Positions 25,827 through 34,964 of a DNA stretch of 64,000 nt are shown here, piece by piece. Each line of letters begins with the position of its first letter. The first letter of the stretch is position 1. The DNA is from Sporosarcina sp. Te-1 (GTDB lineage: Bacteria; Bacillota; Bacilli; Bacillales_A; Planococcaceae): the NCBI RefSeq assembly GCF_017498505.1, contig NZ_CP071798.1, forward strand, positions 1,612,001 to 1,676,000. The letters are read 5' to 3'. The notes beneath the pieces were generated by a model. The model made no database searches and was not told where the DNA came from. It worked only from the letters and a program-made list of their open reading frames with translations. The translations under genes were made by a program, and so were the position numbers.

Positions 25827-27782
25827 TCATTCACCAGCTTGTACATCTGCATCTTTTGTGTAGTTATACTGAGATGGATCGACAGGCGTATATCCTTTTG
25901 GCGTATAGAATCTCAACAAGTCGCCATTAACGACTTTATCGGATAGCCCCAATTTAAATGCCACTTCTTTTTTCATAGCTTCAGCTTGCTCCAATTTACT
26001 TTCGTCGAGTGGCAAGCCTGTTTGGCTGTCATAATACTTTTCATTAATGGAATCGATTGTCGGGCTGACAAAATCGCCATTTCTGAATGGAACCACTTCA
26101 TTATGCTCTTTTGAGAACAAATCGGAACCGAATTGAACGAAGTTCTTTGTGTCGATTCCAAGCAAATGCAACAACGTCGGAAGGAGGTCTGTTTGGCCGC
26201 CATACGTGTGGTTGACGCCGCCTTTCAATCCAGGAGCGTGTATGAATAATGGAACACGCTGCAAGTTGGCACTTTCATAAGGAGTAATTTCTTTCCCCAT
26301 GACTTGCGCCATCGCTTTTTTATGGTTCTCGGAAATACCATAATGGTCACCATACAGAACAATGACTGAGTTATCATACAAGCCCAATTCCTTTAAGCGG
26401 GTGAAGACTGTTTCAATCGTTTCGTCTGTGTACCGCGCAGTTTGGAAATAATCGTCCACACTGGCGTCCCCAGTCTGAGCTTTATCGATGGACACTAAGC
26501 TTTGATCCATCGCATATGGATAGTGGTTGGCAACCGTAATGAATTTCGTATAGAAAGGCTGCGGCAGTGAGCTAAGCATACTTTCCGACTGTTCATAGAA
26601 CGGTTTATCCAACAATCCATATTCCGCCATGTCGATTGGGTTAGTGGTATCATAATAACTCGCATCGAAGAAATGCTCGAACCCAAATTCTTTATAGATG
26701 GTGTTCCGATTCCAGAAGCTGCCGTTATTGCCGTGGAAGACAGCCGATGTATAGCCGTAATCCTTTAGAATACTCGGCGCAGCTTGGTACGTATTTTGCG
26801 CTTTCGTAATAAAAGCAGAGCCTTGCGGCAGTCCAAACAGGGAGTTCTCCAACATGAATTCCGCATCAGACGTTTTCCCTTGGCCCGTTTGGTGGAAGAA
26901 GTTATCGAAATACGCGGTGTTCTTATCTTTCGTTAATGAATTTAAGAACGGTGTTACTTCTTCCCCGTTCAATTTATAGTCAATCAAGAAGTTTTGGAAT
27001 GATTCTAAGTGCAAATAGATGACGTTCATTCCTTTGGCCTTCCCAAAATAGGCTGGGTTCGGCTCCGCGTAAGCAGATTGTGTATAGTTGATCACTTCCG
27101 TAATATCACTGCTATCCGCCATAGCCCGTTGCGATGAAGCGGCCGCCGTTTCCACCGAATCATAAATCGAGTAATTGTACATACCTAGATATTTCACAAT
27201 ATAGTTTCGATCAAAGCCACGAGTCAACAGCTGCGGACGGCTTGCTTCAGCCAGTCCTAGATTAATCAAAGAAATGACTAATGCGCCAGCAATAATGGCA
27301 GACGCTGTTCTAGTTCCAATTCGATTCGTCCCTTTTTCTACCTTACGTGAAAATCGAAGGTACATCATGACGAATACATCTACAAAGAACAAAATATCAA
27401 ACGGTTTTAGCAAGGACAGAACACTTCCGCCTAAATCCCCAAAATTCTGTGTTTGGAAGAGAGTAGGCAGTGTAATGAAATCACTGAAAAACCGGTAATA
27501 GACGATATTCGCATATAAAAGAATCGACATGAGCGTGTATATCATGACAAGTGCTGTATATTTTCTTGTTCCTTTAAACAGAAAAGAAATTCCTAGAAAC
27601 AGTAATGCGGAACCGAGCGGATTGATCAGTAACAAGAATTGCTGAAGAGAACCTTCTGCCCCTAATTCAAATTGTGATGTTTGCGCGATATATGTTTTCA
27701 TCCATAACATCAAGACGGCGACTGCATAGATTCCTAAAAAGTTGTGTAGAAGAAAATCTTTCACATTCCCATGTTTTCTCAT
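25827..27782 (-). CDS. Lipoteichoic acid synthase family protein, intact copy
   Basis: A 651-residue membrane sulfatase-fold enzyme. Five N-terminal helices (about 14-30, 48-68, 75-97, 126-142, 160-180) lead to an extracellular domain. Catalytic features are visible: metal-binding Glu260 in IYLHLESFQNF, the nucleophile Thr304 in TGQGKTSDAEF, and the metal-binding YGDHYG motif. Family members polymerise or prime glycerol-phosphate chains of lipoteichoic acid from phosphatidylglycerol; which paralogue type (synthase or primase) cannot be settled. The ATG at 27782 follows a GGTGG-type site, and a strong promoter is at 27870-27898. It is the only complete copy in a locus with two large 3' fragments and two 3'-end remnants. 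Confidence 0.88.
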   Translation of the reverse strand: MRKHGNVKDFLLHNFLGIYAVAVLMLWMKTYIAQTSQFELGAEGSLQQFLLLINPLGSALLFLGISFLFKGTRKYTALVMIYTLMSILLYANIVYYRFFSDFITLPTLFQTQNFGDLGGSVLSLLKPFDILFFVDVFVMMYLRFSRKVEKGTNRIGTRTASAIIAGALVISLINLGLAEASRPQLLTRGFDRNYIVKYLGMYNYSIYDSVETAAASSQRAMADSSDITEVINYTQSAYAEPNPAYFGKAKGMNVIYLHLESFQNFLIDYKLNGEEVTPFLNSLTKDKNTAYFDNFFHQTGQGKTSDAEFMLENSLFGLPQGSAFITKAQNTYQAAPSILKDYGYTSAVFHGNNGSFWNRNTIYKEFGFEHFFDASYYDTTNPIDMAEYGLLDKPFYEQSESMLSSLPQPFYTKFITVANHYPYAMDQSLVSIDKAQTGDASVDDYFQTARYTDETIETVFTRLKELGLYDNSVIVLYGDHYGISENHKKAMAQVMGKEITPYESANLQRVPLFIHAPGLKGGVNHTYGGQTDLLPTLLHLLGIDTKNFVQFGSDLFSKEHNEVVPFRNGDFVSPTIDSINEKYYDSQTGLPLDESKLEQAEAMKKEVAFKLGLSDKVVNGDLLRFYTPKGYTPVDPSQYNYTKDADVQAGE

Positions 27783-27869
27783 GTAACCACCAACCTTTTT
27801 ACTTATTTATTTCATATTTGATCAATAGAAAACGTTATTTTAAAGTTGCTTTTTTTTTACAACTAAAAC

Positions 27870-27898
27870 ATAGTACTCCTCTTGAGGCTTTTCGTCAA
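27870..27898 (-). promoter_or_regulatory. Promoter of the LTA synthase gene
   Basis: TTGACG (27893-27898), 17 bases, TACTAT (27870-27875) on the minus strand, about 90 bases before the start codon. Confidence 0.7.
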
Positions 27899-28227
27899 GT
27901 CAATAAATTCCAAGAAGAGGCTACAGATTAAATTTCTAATGGTTTTATAAAAAATAAGCTGAAAGGCCACTGTAAATCGTGTACTTTCAACTTTTTCTAT
28001 TAAGCATTCATTGAAAAGCTAGAATTTTGTCCGCGGCTCTAAATTGCAGTAATTTTTCAAAAAACGTACTAACTATTAATTCTTAATAATTATTCACATT
28101 TTCACTCCATTCGGAAGACTTAATGTTGAAGAAATTTTATGTTCCTCTAATGTTAATGTATTGAAATTAGTATATATAAAATATATAAGAATTTTTGTTA
28201 CACTTAATATCCAAATTAGTGATTAGA
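27899..28227. other. AT-rich intergenic region before the retron
   Basis: No open frame with a ribosome-binding site and no family match were seen. The composition becomes markedly more AT-rich towards 28200, marking the probable left border of the accessory DNA. No tmRNA-derived repeat was found here. Confidence 0.4.
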
Positions 28228-28236
28228 TGTTATAAT
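28228..28236 (+). promoter_or_regulatory. Extended -10 promoter of the retron RNA
   Basis: TGTTATAAT (TGn plus TATAAT at 28231-28236), about 7 bases before the predicted 5' end of the retron RNA. No good -35 box, which fits an extended -10 promoter. Confidence 0.6.
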
Positions 28237-28242
28237 TGTATA

Positions 28243-28380
28243 TAGTAACGTGTGGTTAGATTTTTTAACTTGTGCTTCGCAAGTTTTGACAAAAATGGTG
28301 GGGATACTTGTTTCCGCCTCATATTCTAATATACGATAACGTATATATCCTGAGGAACGTAATGAGTAACCACACGTTCT
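28243..28380 (+). ncRNA. Retron msr-msd non-coding RNA
   Basis: The outer repeats a1 (AACGTGTGGTTA, 28247-28258) and a2 (TAACCACACGTT, 28367-28378) are perfect 12-base inverted complements, the hallmark of retron RNAs. A guanosine directly after a1 (28259) is a candidate branching/priming G. The msr part contains a hairpin AACTTG...CAAGTT near 28269-28290. The msd part is a long interrupted hairpin: CCTCA...TGAGG enclosing ATATACG/CGTATAT (about 28317-28355). The reverse transcriptase gene begins 20 bases after a2. The exact branch point and msDNA length are inferred, not shown. Confidence 0.85.
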
Positions 28381-28398
28381 TTTTTTGAGGAGGAAAAT

Positions 28399-30105
28399 AT
28401 GTACACTTTTAAAAATATATCAACAATAACTGATCTAGCTAAAATATTAAAAATCCCCAAAAAAAAATTAACTTATGTGTTATATATTAAAAAAACAGAT
28501 AATTCATACAAATTTTTTAAATTACCCAAAAAAAGTGGTGGAGAAAGGACAATTTATAACCCTTCTGATGATTTAAAAGACATTCAAAGAAGTATAGTAA
28601 ATTTATTGTGGACACAACAATTAATCATATGGAAAGAGAACAATATCAAACCCAATATTTCTCATGCCTTTATAAAGGAAAAGAGTATAATAACTAATGC
28701 TAGAGTACATAAAAATAAACGCTATGTTTATAACATGGATTTAGAGGACTTTTTTGATAGTTTTCATTTTGGACGAGTTCGAGGTTTCTTTGAAAAAAAT
28801 AAAGACTTCTTATTTCCACAAAATATAGCTACAGTACTAGCTCAACTTACTTGTTATAATGGTTGTTTACCCCAGGGAGCACCTACCTCACCAATAATAA
28901 CTAATTTAATCTGTAATATTTTAGATATGAAATTATTACAAATCGCAAAGAAATTTAAATTAGACTATACAAGGTATGCAGATGACTTAACTTTCTCTAC
29001 AAATGATGGGCATTTTTTGGAAAATATCGAGGAATTTAAAATTCAAACAGAAAGAATAATAAAATATTCTGGGTTTAAAATTAATAAAAAGAAAACTCGT
29101 CTACAATATCAAAATTCTAGACAAGTGGTAACTGGTTTAGTGGTAAATAAAAAGGTAAATGTTAACAGAAAATTTTATAAAGAAACTCGTTCTATGGCTA
29201 ATAAGTTATATGTAAATGGAGAGTTTAAAATTAACGGAAAAAAAGCATCCATTAATCAACTAGAAGGAAGATTCGCATTTATAAATCAGATAGATAGATA
29301 TAATAATTCGATCAAAATAAATAATAATAAAATTCAATCAAAAACAAGAAACTTGAATGGCAAAGAAAAACAATACCAAATGTTTTTATTTTATAAATAC
29401 TTTTTCGCTAATAATAATCCTTGCATTGTTACGGAAGGTAAAACAGATATTTTATACATTAAATCAGCTCTAAAAAATTTGTACGAAGAATATCCAAACT
29501 TAATCCAAAGAAACTCGGATGGCACATTCAATTATAAAATTTCATTCTTAAATAGAACTAAACGATTGAGATACTTTTTTAATTTTGAGTTAGACGGTGC
29601 AGATACTATGAATCAAATTTATAACTTTTTTTCAAATAAGAATAATGATAAATACCCGAATTACCAAGAAAAGTTCAGAAAACTAGGCTCTTCTCCGAAT
29701 AATCCAGTTATTTTCATTTTAGATAACGAATTAAGCAATCGAGATAAACCTTTAAAAAAACTCATAAAGCCCTTAGAACTTGAAAATAATTCATTAAAGT
29801 TTAATCATTTTAAGGATAATAACTTTGTAAATCTTACATCTAATCTCTACTTATTAACTCATCAACTAGTAAAAAACTTAACAGAATGTGAAATAGAAGA
29901 TTTATTCGATGAATCTATACTAAATACTACATTACATAATAAAACCTTTGAAAAAGACTCTAAAAAATTTGACGATAAACTCAACTATGGTAAAGCAGCA
30001 TTTGCAGATTACATATCAAAGAATTACAATAAAATCGATTTTACAGAGTTTAAACTATTACTTGATAACCTAAATGAAATTATTACTAGCCACTCATCTA
30101 AATAG
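28399..30105 (+). CDS. Retron reverse transcriptase fused to a TOPRIM domain
   Basis: A 568-residue protein. The RT domain (about 1-310) has retron-specific marks: NARVH (100-104, the NAxxH motif), catalytic Asp114 in NMDLEDFF, LPQGAPTSP (157-165), RYADD (192-196) and the VTG motif (244-246). The C-terminal part (about 338-568) begins CIVTEGKTDILYI, a TOPRIM-type glutamate motif (Glu346), followed by FILDNE (Asp442, Glu444) as the acidic pair. RT-TOPRIM fusions are known retron defence proteins, as in Escherichia coli Ec67, where RT and effector share one chain. GAGGAGG precedes the ATG. Codon use is very AT-rich, unlike the core genes, which indicates transfer. A phage-defence role is inferred from the family. 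Confidence 0.9.
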   Translation: MYTFKNISTITDLAKILKIPKKKLTYVLYIKKTDNSYKFFKLPKKSGGERTIYNPSDDLKDIQRSIVNLLWTQQLIIWKENNIKPNISHAFIKEKSIITNARVHKNKRYVYNMDLEDFFDSFHFGRVRGFFEKNKDFLFPQNIATVLAQLTCYNGCLPQGAPTSPIITNLICNILDMKLLQIAKKFKLDYTRYADDLTFSTNDGHFLENIEEFKIQTERIIKYSGFKINKKKTRLQYQNSRQVVTGLVVNKKVNVNRKFYKETRSMANKLYVNGEFKINGKKASINQLEGRFAFINQIDRYNNSIKINNNKIQSKTRNLNGKEKQYQMFLFYKYFFANNNPCIVTEGKTDILYIKSALKNLYEEYPNLIQRNSDGTFNYKISFLNRTKRLRYFFNFELDGADTMNQIYNFFSNKNNDKYPNYQEKFRKLGSSPNNPVIFILDNELSNRDKPLKKLIKPLELENNSLKFNHFKDNNFVNLTSNLYLLTHQLVKNLTECEIEDLFDESILNTTLHNKTFEKDSKKFDDKLNYGKAAFADYISKNYNKIDFTEFKLLLDNLNEIITSHSSK

Positions 30106-30142
30106 CAATATTGTTTGTAAACTGTTTGCAATATCTCAAAAT

Positions 30143-30161
30143 AAAAGCTTAGAACGCTTTT
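30143..30161 (+). terminator. Possible retron terminator
   Basis: AAAAGC (30143-30148) and GCTTTT (30156-30161) form a short stem after the RT stop; a longer weak ATATTG/CAATAT repeat precedes it. Weak. Confidence 0.35.
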
Positions 30162-30173
30162 AATGAATCGACC

Positions 30174-30733
30174 CATAAAAGTTAGACACTGTATTACAAC
30201 AGGCAGCTTGGGTAAATTGAGTTCGGTGTTGCACCGGACTCATATTTAATTTTGTTAGTAATTTATATATTTACTATTTTTGTTTTTAAATTTTCTACAC
30301 TTTCAAATTCCATTAATTTTAGTAACTCCCACTTCAAAACGCCAAAGAAATTTCCCATCACAGAATTGTCATAACAGTTTCCCTCGAGAGATATACTTTG
30401 CGCAATCCACATAGATTCAGGTGCGATTAAGGACGTACCTTGTTCAATCATGTAATTTAGTACGTCCCCATTAAACTGTTGTGTGTAATTTTTACAAGAC
30501 CTAATAAAAGCTTCGAAACCATGATATTAATATTGTTTGGCACATTAAAGAATGGCTTATGATCGGTCCCTAAAGAATTGGCTATTTCGTATGTTCTTCC
30601 CCTTCCTTTTAAATAGGGATTAACTGCTTGTAATTTATCTTCAGCAGTAAATTTATCTGCAGTAAATTTAGCTATAGAAAAACTGCACTTCCAATTGATA
30701 GATGATGTTTAACAATTGGGGTGCAGTAAACAG
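30174..30733 (-). mobile_element. Decayed IS3-family (IS150 group) element
   Basis: Read on the minus strand, the element begins with an end resembling TACTGCACCCCAATTG (30710-30729). It continues with an orfA relic (KFTAEDKLQAVNPYLKGRGR, whose ATG is now ATA), then after an internal deletion enters the C-terminal part of orfB (ISLEGNCYDNSVMGNFFGVL, containing the D-N-x-x-x-E-like region). It ends near TCGACCCATAAAAGTTAGAC (30173-30192 on the plus strand). The catalytic core is gone, so it cannot move. Its right end is only about 28 bases from the 3' end of the distal tmRNA copy. Confidence 0.75.
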
Positions 30734-30760
30734 TGTTTCAAAGCATATGATTTCACAATA

Positions 30761-31116
30761 TGGTGACGGTGAGAGTCGAACCCACGTCCAAAGGAGCCAA
30801 TACTTCAGCGTCTACACGTGTAGATTGACCACTTGGATTCGCGCGCACGTTTGCCGTCACTCAAGGCGTCTTGAGCGCTATCCTGGTAGCTCTTACAACG
30901 GCCTCAGGAGGCGACCGTTACCGTATCCCACTAATAGGTGAGCCTAACAATGCCACATGGGCGATGGAACTGCTAGGCAGATTCATCAGCTTACGCTGCG
31001 AATGCTAAGTTGTTGTTTGTTTTGCCAGTTATTATTAACTGCCGTTTCGGACGGAGTCGAGCCCTCCGACGCGCAGCTTAAGCTCAGACCACCCCTGTCG
31101 AATCCGTAACGTCCCC
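30761..31116 (-). ncRNA. ssrA: Second, full-length divergent tmRNA gene
   Basis: Colinear over its whole length with the tmRNA next to smpB. The 5' half, including the tag reading frame (GKTNNNLAFAA and stop), is almost identical. The 3' 150 bases differ at many positions. In the acceptor stem the fourth base from the 3' end is A instead of U, replacing the G3-U70 wobble pair (the alanyl-tRNA synthetase identity element) by a G-A mismatch. One T-stem pair becomes G-U, and a base pair of the P2-type helix (CTTAAGC with GCTGAAG) is mismatched. No clear promoter is present. It may be a relic, or a variant tmRNA that is poorly charged with alanine. It marks the distal end of the ssrA-linked islands. 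Confidence 0.85.
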
Positions 31117-31424
31117 GTATGAATGGATAGTTTAAAGTGCCAGGTTTTCATTGATTTCTGAAGTGTTTTTGAACCTCGCTCCCTACATTAACTTAATAAA
31201 TACCAAGATGAATCGAATATGCGTTAAATGATGAACATGAAGAAAAACAGCCGGATGAGAGGGGGTTCCCCCTCCATTTGGCTGTTTTTTTAGTAATTCT
31301 TACGATATAGATACCCTCTACTTATATCATATCATCTTCCAATAATTAATTATAAACTACTTTTCCACCTATCCCATCCCTTATACTGTAATCGCAAGTC
31401 AAAAAGCATAAGGGGTGTATTTAC

Positions 31425-31529
31425 ATGGATGACAACAAAAACATTTTAGAGCCTGGACCGTTCTTTCATGACACAAAAGCAAAGCTGGAAATTGGAGACC
31501 TTTTCGAACCTTTGCACTTCTCCAATTGA
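31425..31529 (+). pseudogene. Truncated arr (rifampin ADP-ribosyltransferase) fragment
   Basis: The first 34 codons match the intact arr gene at 39747 (MDDNKNILEPGPFFHDTKAK) and end at a TGA where the intact gene has Tyr. The conserved H-G-T becomes H-D-T. The 190 bases upstream, from about 31233 and including an AAAAACAGCCGG hairpin, also match the region upstream of the intact gene. The homology ends at about 31540. Confidence 0.85.
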
Positions 31530-31960
31530 CAGGATAAATATAGATATCACATAGAGATGATCGTTGTCTCTTGGAGCCAGACCATATTCTAATCTCGCCC
31601 CATCCATAAATAATGGTAATCCACATTCCCGACAAACCTTGCTCAATTCCTCTAATTAGAATTTACTATAAGTCGTTCCATTCTCGGAAGTGTGAGAAAT
31701 GTAAACCAAACCTGGCTGTACCATATGTTCATGAGTGACATCGTTCCAATGGGCGTTAAATAATTCTTTAACTTGTTTTGCTTTAATTTTCGGATCATCA
31801 CTCGGCAAAGTAAGTACTTTATGGCAAGTAGCTTCAATTGCTCCTGTTTCATGTCCTGCGATATGACCCGTAACTGCAGAAACTGCTCCTTAATGCGGGC
31901 GCAATATGGAAGAGATAATCGAAGTACCCCCATCCCCCATGGAGTACCCTAACTTTGCAA
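31530..31960 (-). pseudogene. Decayed low-specificity threonine aldolase
   Basis: Minus-strand codons in shifting frames read GGTSIISSILRPH, HETGAIEATCHKVLTLPSDD, THEHMVQPGLVYISHTSENG, then LSKVCRECGLPLFMDGARLE. This is the middle of a beta-eliminating lyase/threonine aldolase (PLP enzyme), including the HETGAIEATGHKV block. Stops and frameshifts interrupt it, and both ends are missing; the C-terminal end is cut by the arr fragment. Confidence 0.7.
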
Positions 31961-32723
31961 CTTCTTTGTACAGATATACAGGATTTTACATATCATCTAA
32001 CTTTTTAACTATCAAATCCCATTAAACTAATGCCATTATTTGTACTTATGTTCCCATAAACCTTCGATAGCTGATTTATTTTTTCATTGCTAATCTAATA
32101 GTTCTATTCATCACATTACTATTGTATTTTATTCATATTCCACTACGCTGTGTAAGTGGTCGTTTCACTCCCACTGCAGATTGCTAATACAGTATTTATT
32201 ATTCATTTACTCATTTACTAAAAACATGGAGATGGTTACCCTAACGAAATAGAACTTCGAAGAAGGGAGAACTATTACTGGTCAGGTTAAAAAAGTCTGT
32301 ACCCCTTCCCATACTAGCTGAATATTTAACTGTTATAGATCTACGGAGAAAATCATTCCCATACAGCTACTATGAGTACGATATTTATGAAGGTAGCAGA
32401 AAAATAATCATATAGTATTTCGAGACCAAAATAAATAACTGAATATTGAAAAGTCCCTACTATGTAGTGAATCACTATCAGGTAGAGACTTTTATATTCG
32501 TTGGTAAGCACCTTGGCAATCTGCGGCAAAACCCTTGACGTTATGTGTGTAATAAGCTATCACGTATGGTAAAATTGAGCGGCTGTAATCATCATTATCC
32601 TAATAAACCTATGAGTATCGGTCGAAGAAAATGCCTATTTATTTCAAAACAGACCAAAAACCGATCTCTAATGCACAGGTTTTATAACTAACAAGCAAAC
32701 TTTGTTACTAGAAAAGTTTGATG
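31961..32723. other. Gene-poor region with degenerate coding traces
   Basis: No intact gene. On the plus strand about 32248-32420 reads NEIELRRRENYYWSG, then after a one-base shift LPILAEYLTVIDLRRKSFPY to a stop, probably a decayed gene of unknown family. A hairpin AAAAGTCCCTAC/GTAGAGACTTTT lies at about 32449-32492. No ribosome-binding site or promoter was convincing. Confidence 0.35.
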
Positions 32724-34964
32724 TTAGTTACCCTGAATAGACGTTCTAATTTCTTGCTCTAGTCTTACATTTATTGGTTGAAGAACAGGGTATTCATTAA
32801 GGATTTCCTGGTATAAATCACCCTGGTAATCTAATGCTTCTATTGTTACAGCAACGCTATAACGTACCCGCGTCTTATTAGTATCTCTATCTAAGGCATG
32901 GAATGATAAAAAAGGATTCTTCAGTGAGTTTCTTTGAAATACTTTACTTCTTTTCGCTACTGTATCCCATTTTAAATCATCACGTCTTTCGGATTCTGTA
33001 GCAAATTTATTTGGTGTTACACTAGCTGGAATAGAGCCTAGTTTCCACCCGTCATTTATTAACTCTTTCACATCTTGCGAATTATCTATCACATCTCTTT
33101 TTATTGTTCTGCTATTTTTGTATAAGTTAAATTTATCTTCATGTGGATGGAGTGCGTCCTCAATAGCAGTAGATGTATAACTTTCAGCAAACAATGGATT
33201 GGGTGGAGTAACAACAACAACAGTCCAGGATATTTTAATTTTTTTCGCACCACATGCTTGAGGTACTGGTAGTTTTAATTTTGCGTAGTTCTTTACAGAC
33301 ATTTCGTTGTTATAGATAATCGTTACTTTATTTGGAGTACATAACAGAATATCATCTACATTATCAGCGCAGATACCATATCCAAATTCGTGATCTATCT
33401 CATTAATTTCACTGGATGTAGCTTGTGTTAATAAACTTCTAGCAGTTAAGGCTCCGATATCATTACTTTTTAACATTAACTCTGCTGCTTTTCTTGCAAC
33501 TATCGGAGCTGCAAAGCTTGTGCCTTGGACGTTTTGCATAGCGTAATCTTCTGTTCCTAAAACTTGAATGGGATATAAAGCTGAACCACCGTGTTCACAA
33601 AAGTCGGGTTTAACTTTACAGCCTTCGCGTCCTAACCCGACAGAACTATAAGGTGCTCTCAAATAATTCCCTTCACTATCAATCTGGTATGCACCTACTC
33701 CAATGCCATTCACCATATCTGAAGGCGATTCTATTCTATTGTATGGTTCTTGGCTCATACCAGAATTACCCACGGCTACGATGAATAGCTTTCTATGGTC
33801 GTAAGCTAATTGATCCAATGCTGTTGTGAACCTACTAATATCATCATCGAGAATACTCCCTTTTGGACCTACAGAAACATTAAAAACATCTATATCTCCT
33901 AACTTAGGTACTGCTTCTTCAATTAAATCAATAGATTCGTACAAATCTATATCAGAAGGATCAGCTGTGGGGAAAACTCTTATGCTTTCAACTCCAATTA
34001 CTGGACTTGGGACTGCAACTCCTTCTTGAAAGTTCTGTAAATCACCATATAAAATTAGACTAGCAACGTTAGTTCCATGAGTCATGAAACTATCACTTGG
34101 TAAAGATACTACCTCATAATTTTGAGTGGTGGATTGCTGAAAAAACGGATTAAATATATTTACACCACCATCTATTACACCAACCTTTTTAACAGGGGTA
34201 AAAGTGCTAACGGGTGGATTTACTTTATTAGAAATTAAGTCTGTAAAGACAGAGTTAAGTTCAAAATCCATAGGATGAACTGTTCTTAATGGATTGAAAT
34301 CTGTAAGTGAATTTAATTCTTCTCTTGATAAATTAATACTAACAAAGATTGGACCATGTTCATATGCTTTGTACCTTATCTTACTGCGGTGATCTTTAGT
34401 AATTTTTAATAAGTTAAACAGTTTTTCTAGTACAGTTTCCGCTTCCTCATATGGATGAAGTACAAGTTCAACTCTACCATTATCCCAAGTGTCGTCAAAT
34501 CCTAGAGCTACTTCGTTTTTGTTAAGTAAATTGATTTCCTCTATCTTTCGTAAGTCTTCTTTAAAGCTATTTGTTCTAATAGAATCGAGTAAATTTAATC
34601 CATTGTCAATGTTGTTAGGTTTGATTTTCACAAAGTTAAGTTTACTTTCTTTCCCTGAATCTGTAACCCATTTTCTTGACCCAACATTTTCAACATTTAA
34701 TGCGTGAAAAAAACTGTTCGGAGTGTAAGACTTTGCGAGAAACTTTTCATTTAGACGAACTGCTATAACTACTTCATCCATCTTTTTTTCAAGCGGAATA
34801 CTTTCGATGTCTTTTTTCACTTTTACTAATTCTTCTCTTACTAATTTTTTTGCTTCCTCATAAGTCCTTGGGTATTCTTTCGGACCCCCAACAGAATTTT
34901 TGGTAATAGGTTCAACTAAATTTTCACCTCGACCTAGTATTGGTCTTCTTGAAATATCACTCAT
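32724..34964 (-). CDS. Subtilisin-like serine protease of an IetAS-type module
   Basis: A 746-residue S8-family protease without a signal peptide, hence intracellular. An N-terminal region of about 255 residues precedes the catalytic domain: Asp265 in VGVIDGGVN, His296 in FMTHGTNVAS, oxyanion Asn400 in VAVGNSG and Ser483 in GTSFAAPIVA. A C-terminal beta-rich region (about 540-740) follows. Its start codon overlaps the stop of the AAA ATPase gene (TAATG), so the two are co-translated. AAA ATPase plus cytoplasmic subtilase pairs (IetA/IetS) were described as a plasmid-stability toxin-antitoxin and as an antiphage system. A defence role here is inference from gene pairing. Confidence 0.8.
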   Translation of the reverse strand: MSDISRRPILGRGENLVEPITKNSVGGPKEYPRTYEEAKKLVREELVKVKKDIESIPLEKKMDEVVIAVRLNEKFLAKSYTPNSFFHALNVENVGSRKWVTDSGKESKLNFVKIKPNNIDNGLNLLDSIRTNSFKEDLRKIEEINLLNKNEVALGFDDTWDNGRVELVLHPYEEAETVLEKLFNLLKITKDHRSKIRYKAYEHGPIFVSINLSREELNSLTDFNPLRTVHPMDFELNSVFTDLISNKVNPPVSTFTPVKKVGVIDGGVNIFNPFFQQSTTQNYEVVSLPSDSFMTHGTNVASLILYGDLQNFQEGVAVPSPVIGVESIRVFPTADPSDIDLYESIDLIEEAVPKLGDIDVFNVSVGPKGSILDDDISRFTTALDQLAYDHRKLFIVAVGNSGMSQEPYNRIESPSDMVNGIGVGAYQIDSEGNYLRAPYSSVGLGREGCKVKPDFCEHGGSALYPIQVLGTEDYAMQNVQGTSFAAPIVARKAAELMLKSNDIGALTARSLLTQATSSEINEIDHEFGYGICADNVDDILLCTPNKVTIIYNNEMSVKNYAKLKLPVPQACGAKKIKISWTVVVVTPPNPLFAESYTSTAIEDALHPHEDKFNLYKNSRTIKRDVIDNSQDVKELINDGWKLGSIPASVTPNKFATESERRDDLKWDTVAKRSKVFQRNSLKNPFLSFHALDRDTNKTRVRYSVAVTIEALDYQGDLYQEILNEYPVLQPINVRLEQEIRTSIQGN

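Noticed and set aside
28243..28380. Possible CRISPR-like or riboswitch element upstream of the RT
   Set aside because: There are no spaced direct repeats. The paired a1/a2 ends and adjacent RT identify it as a retron RNA.
30702..30941. 79-codon plus-strand frame across the distal tmRNA
   Set aside because: It reads through the tmRNA antisense and the IS end; there is no start signal or protein-like pattern.
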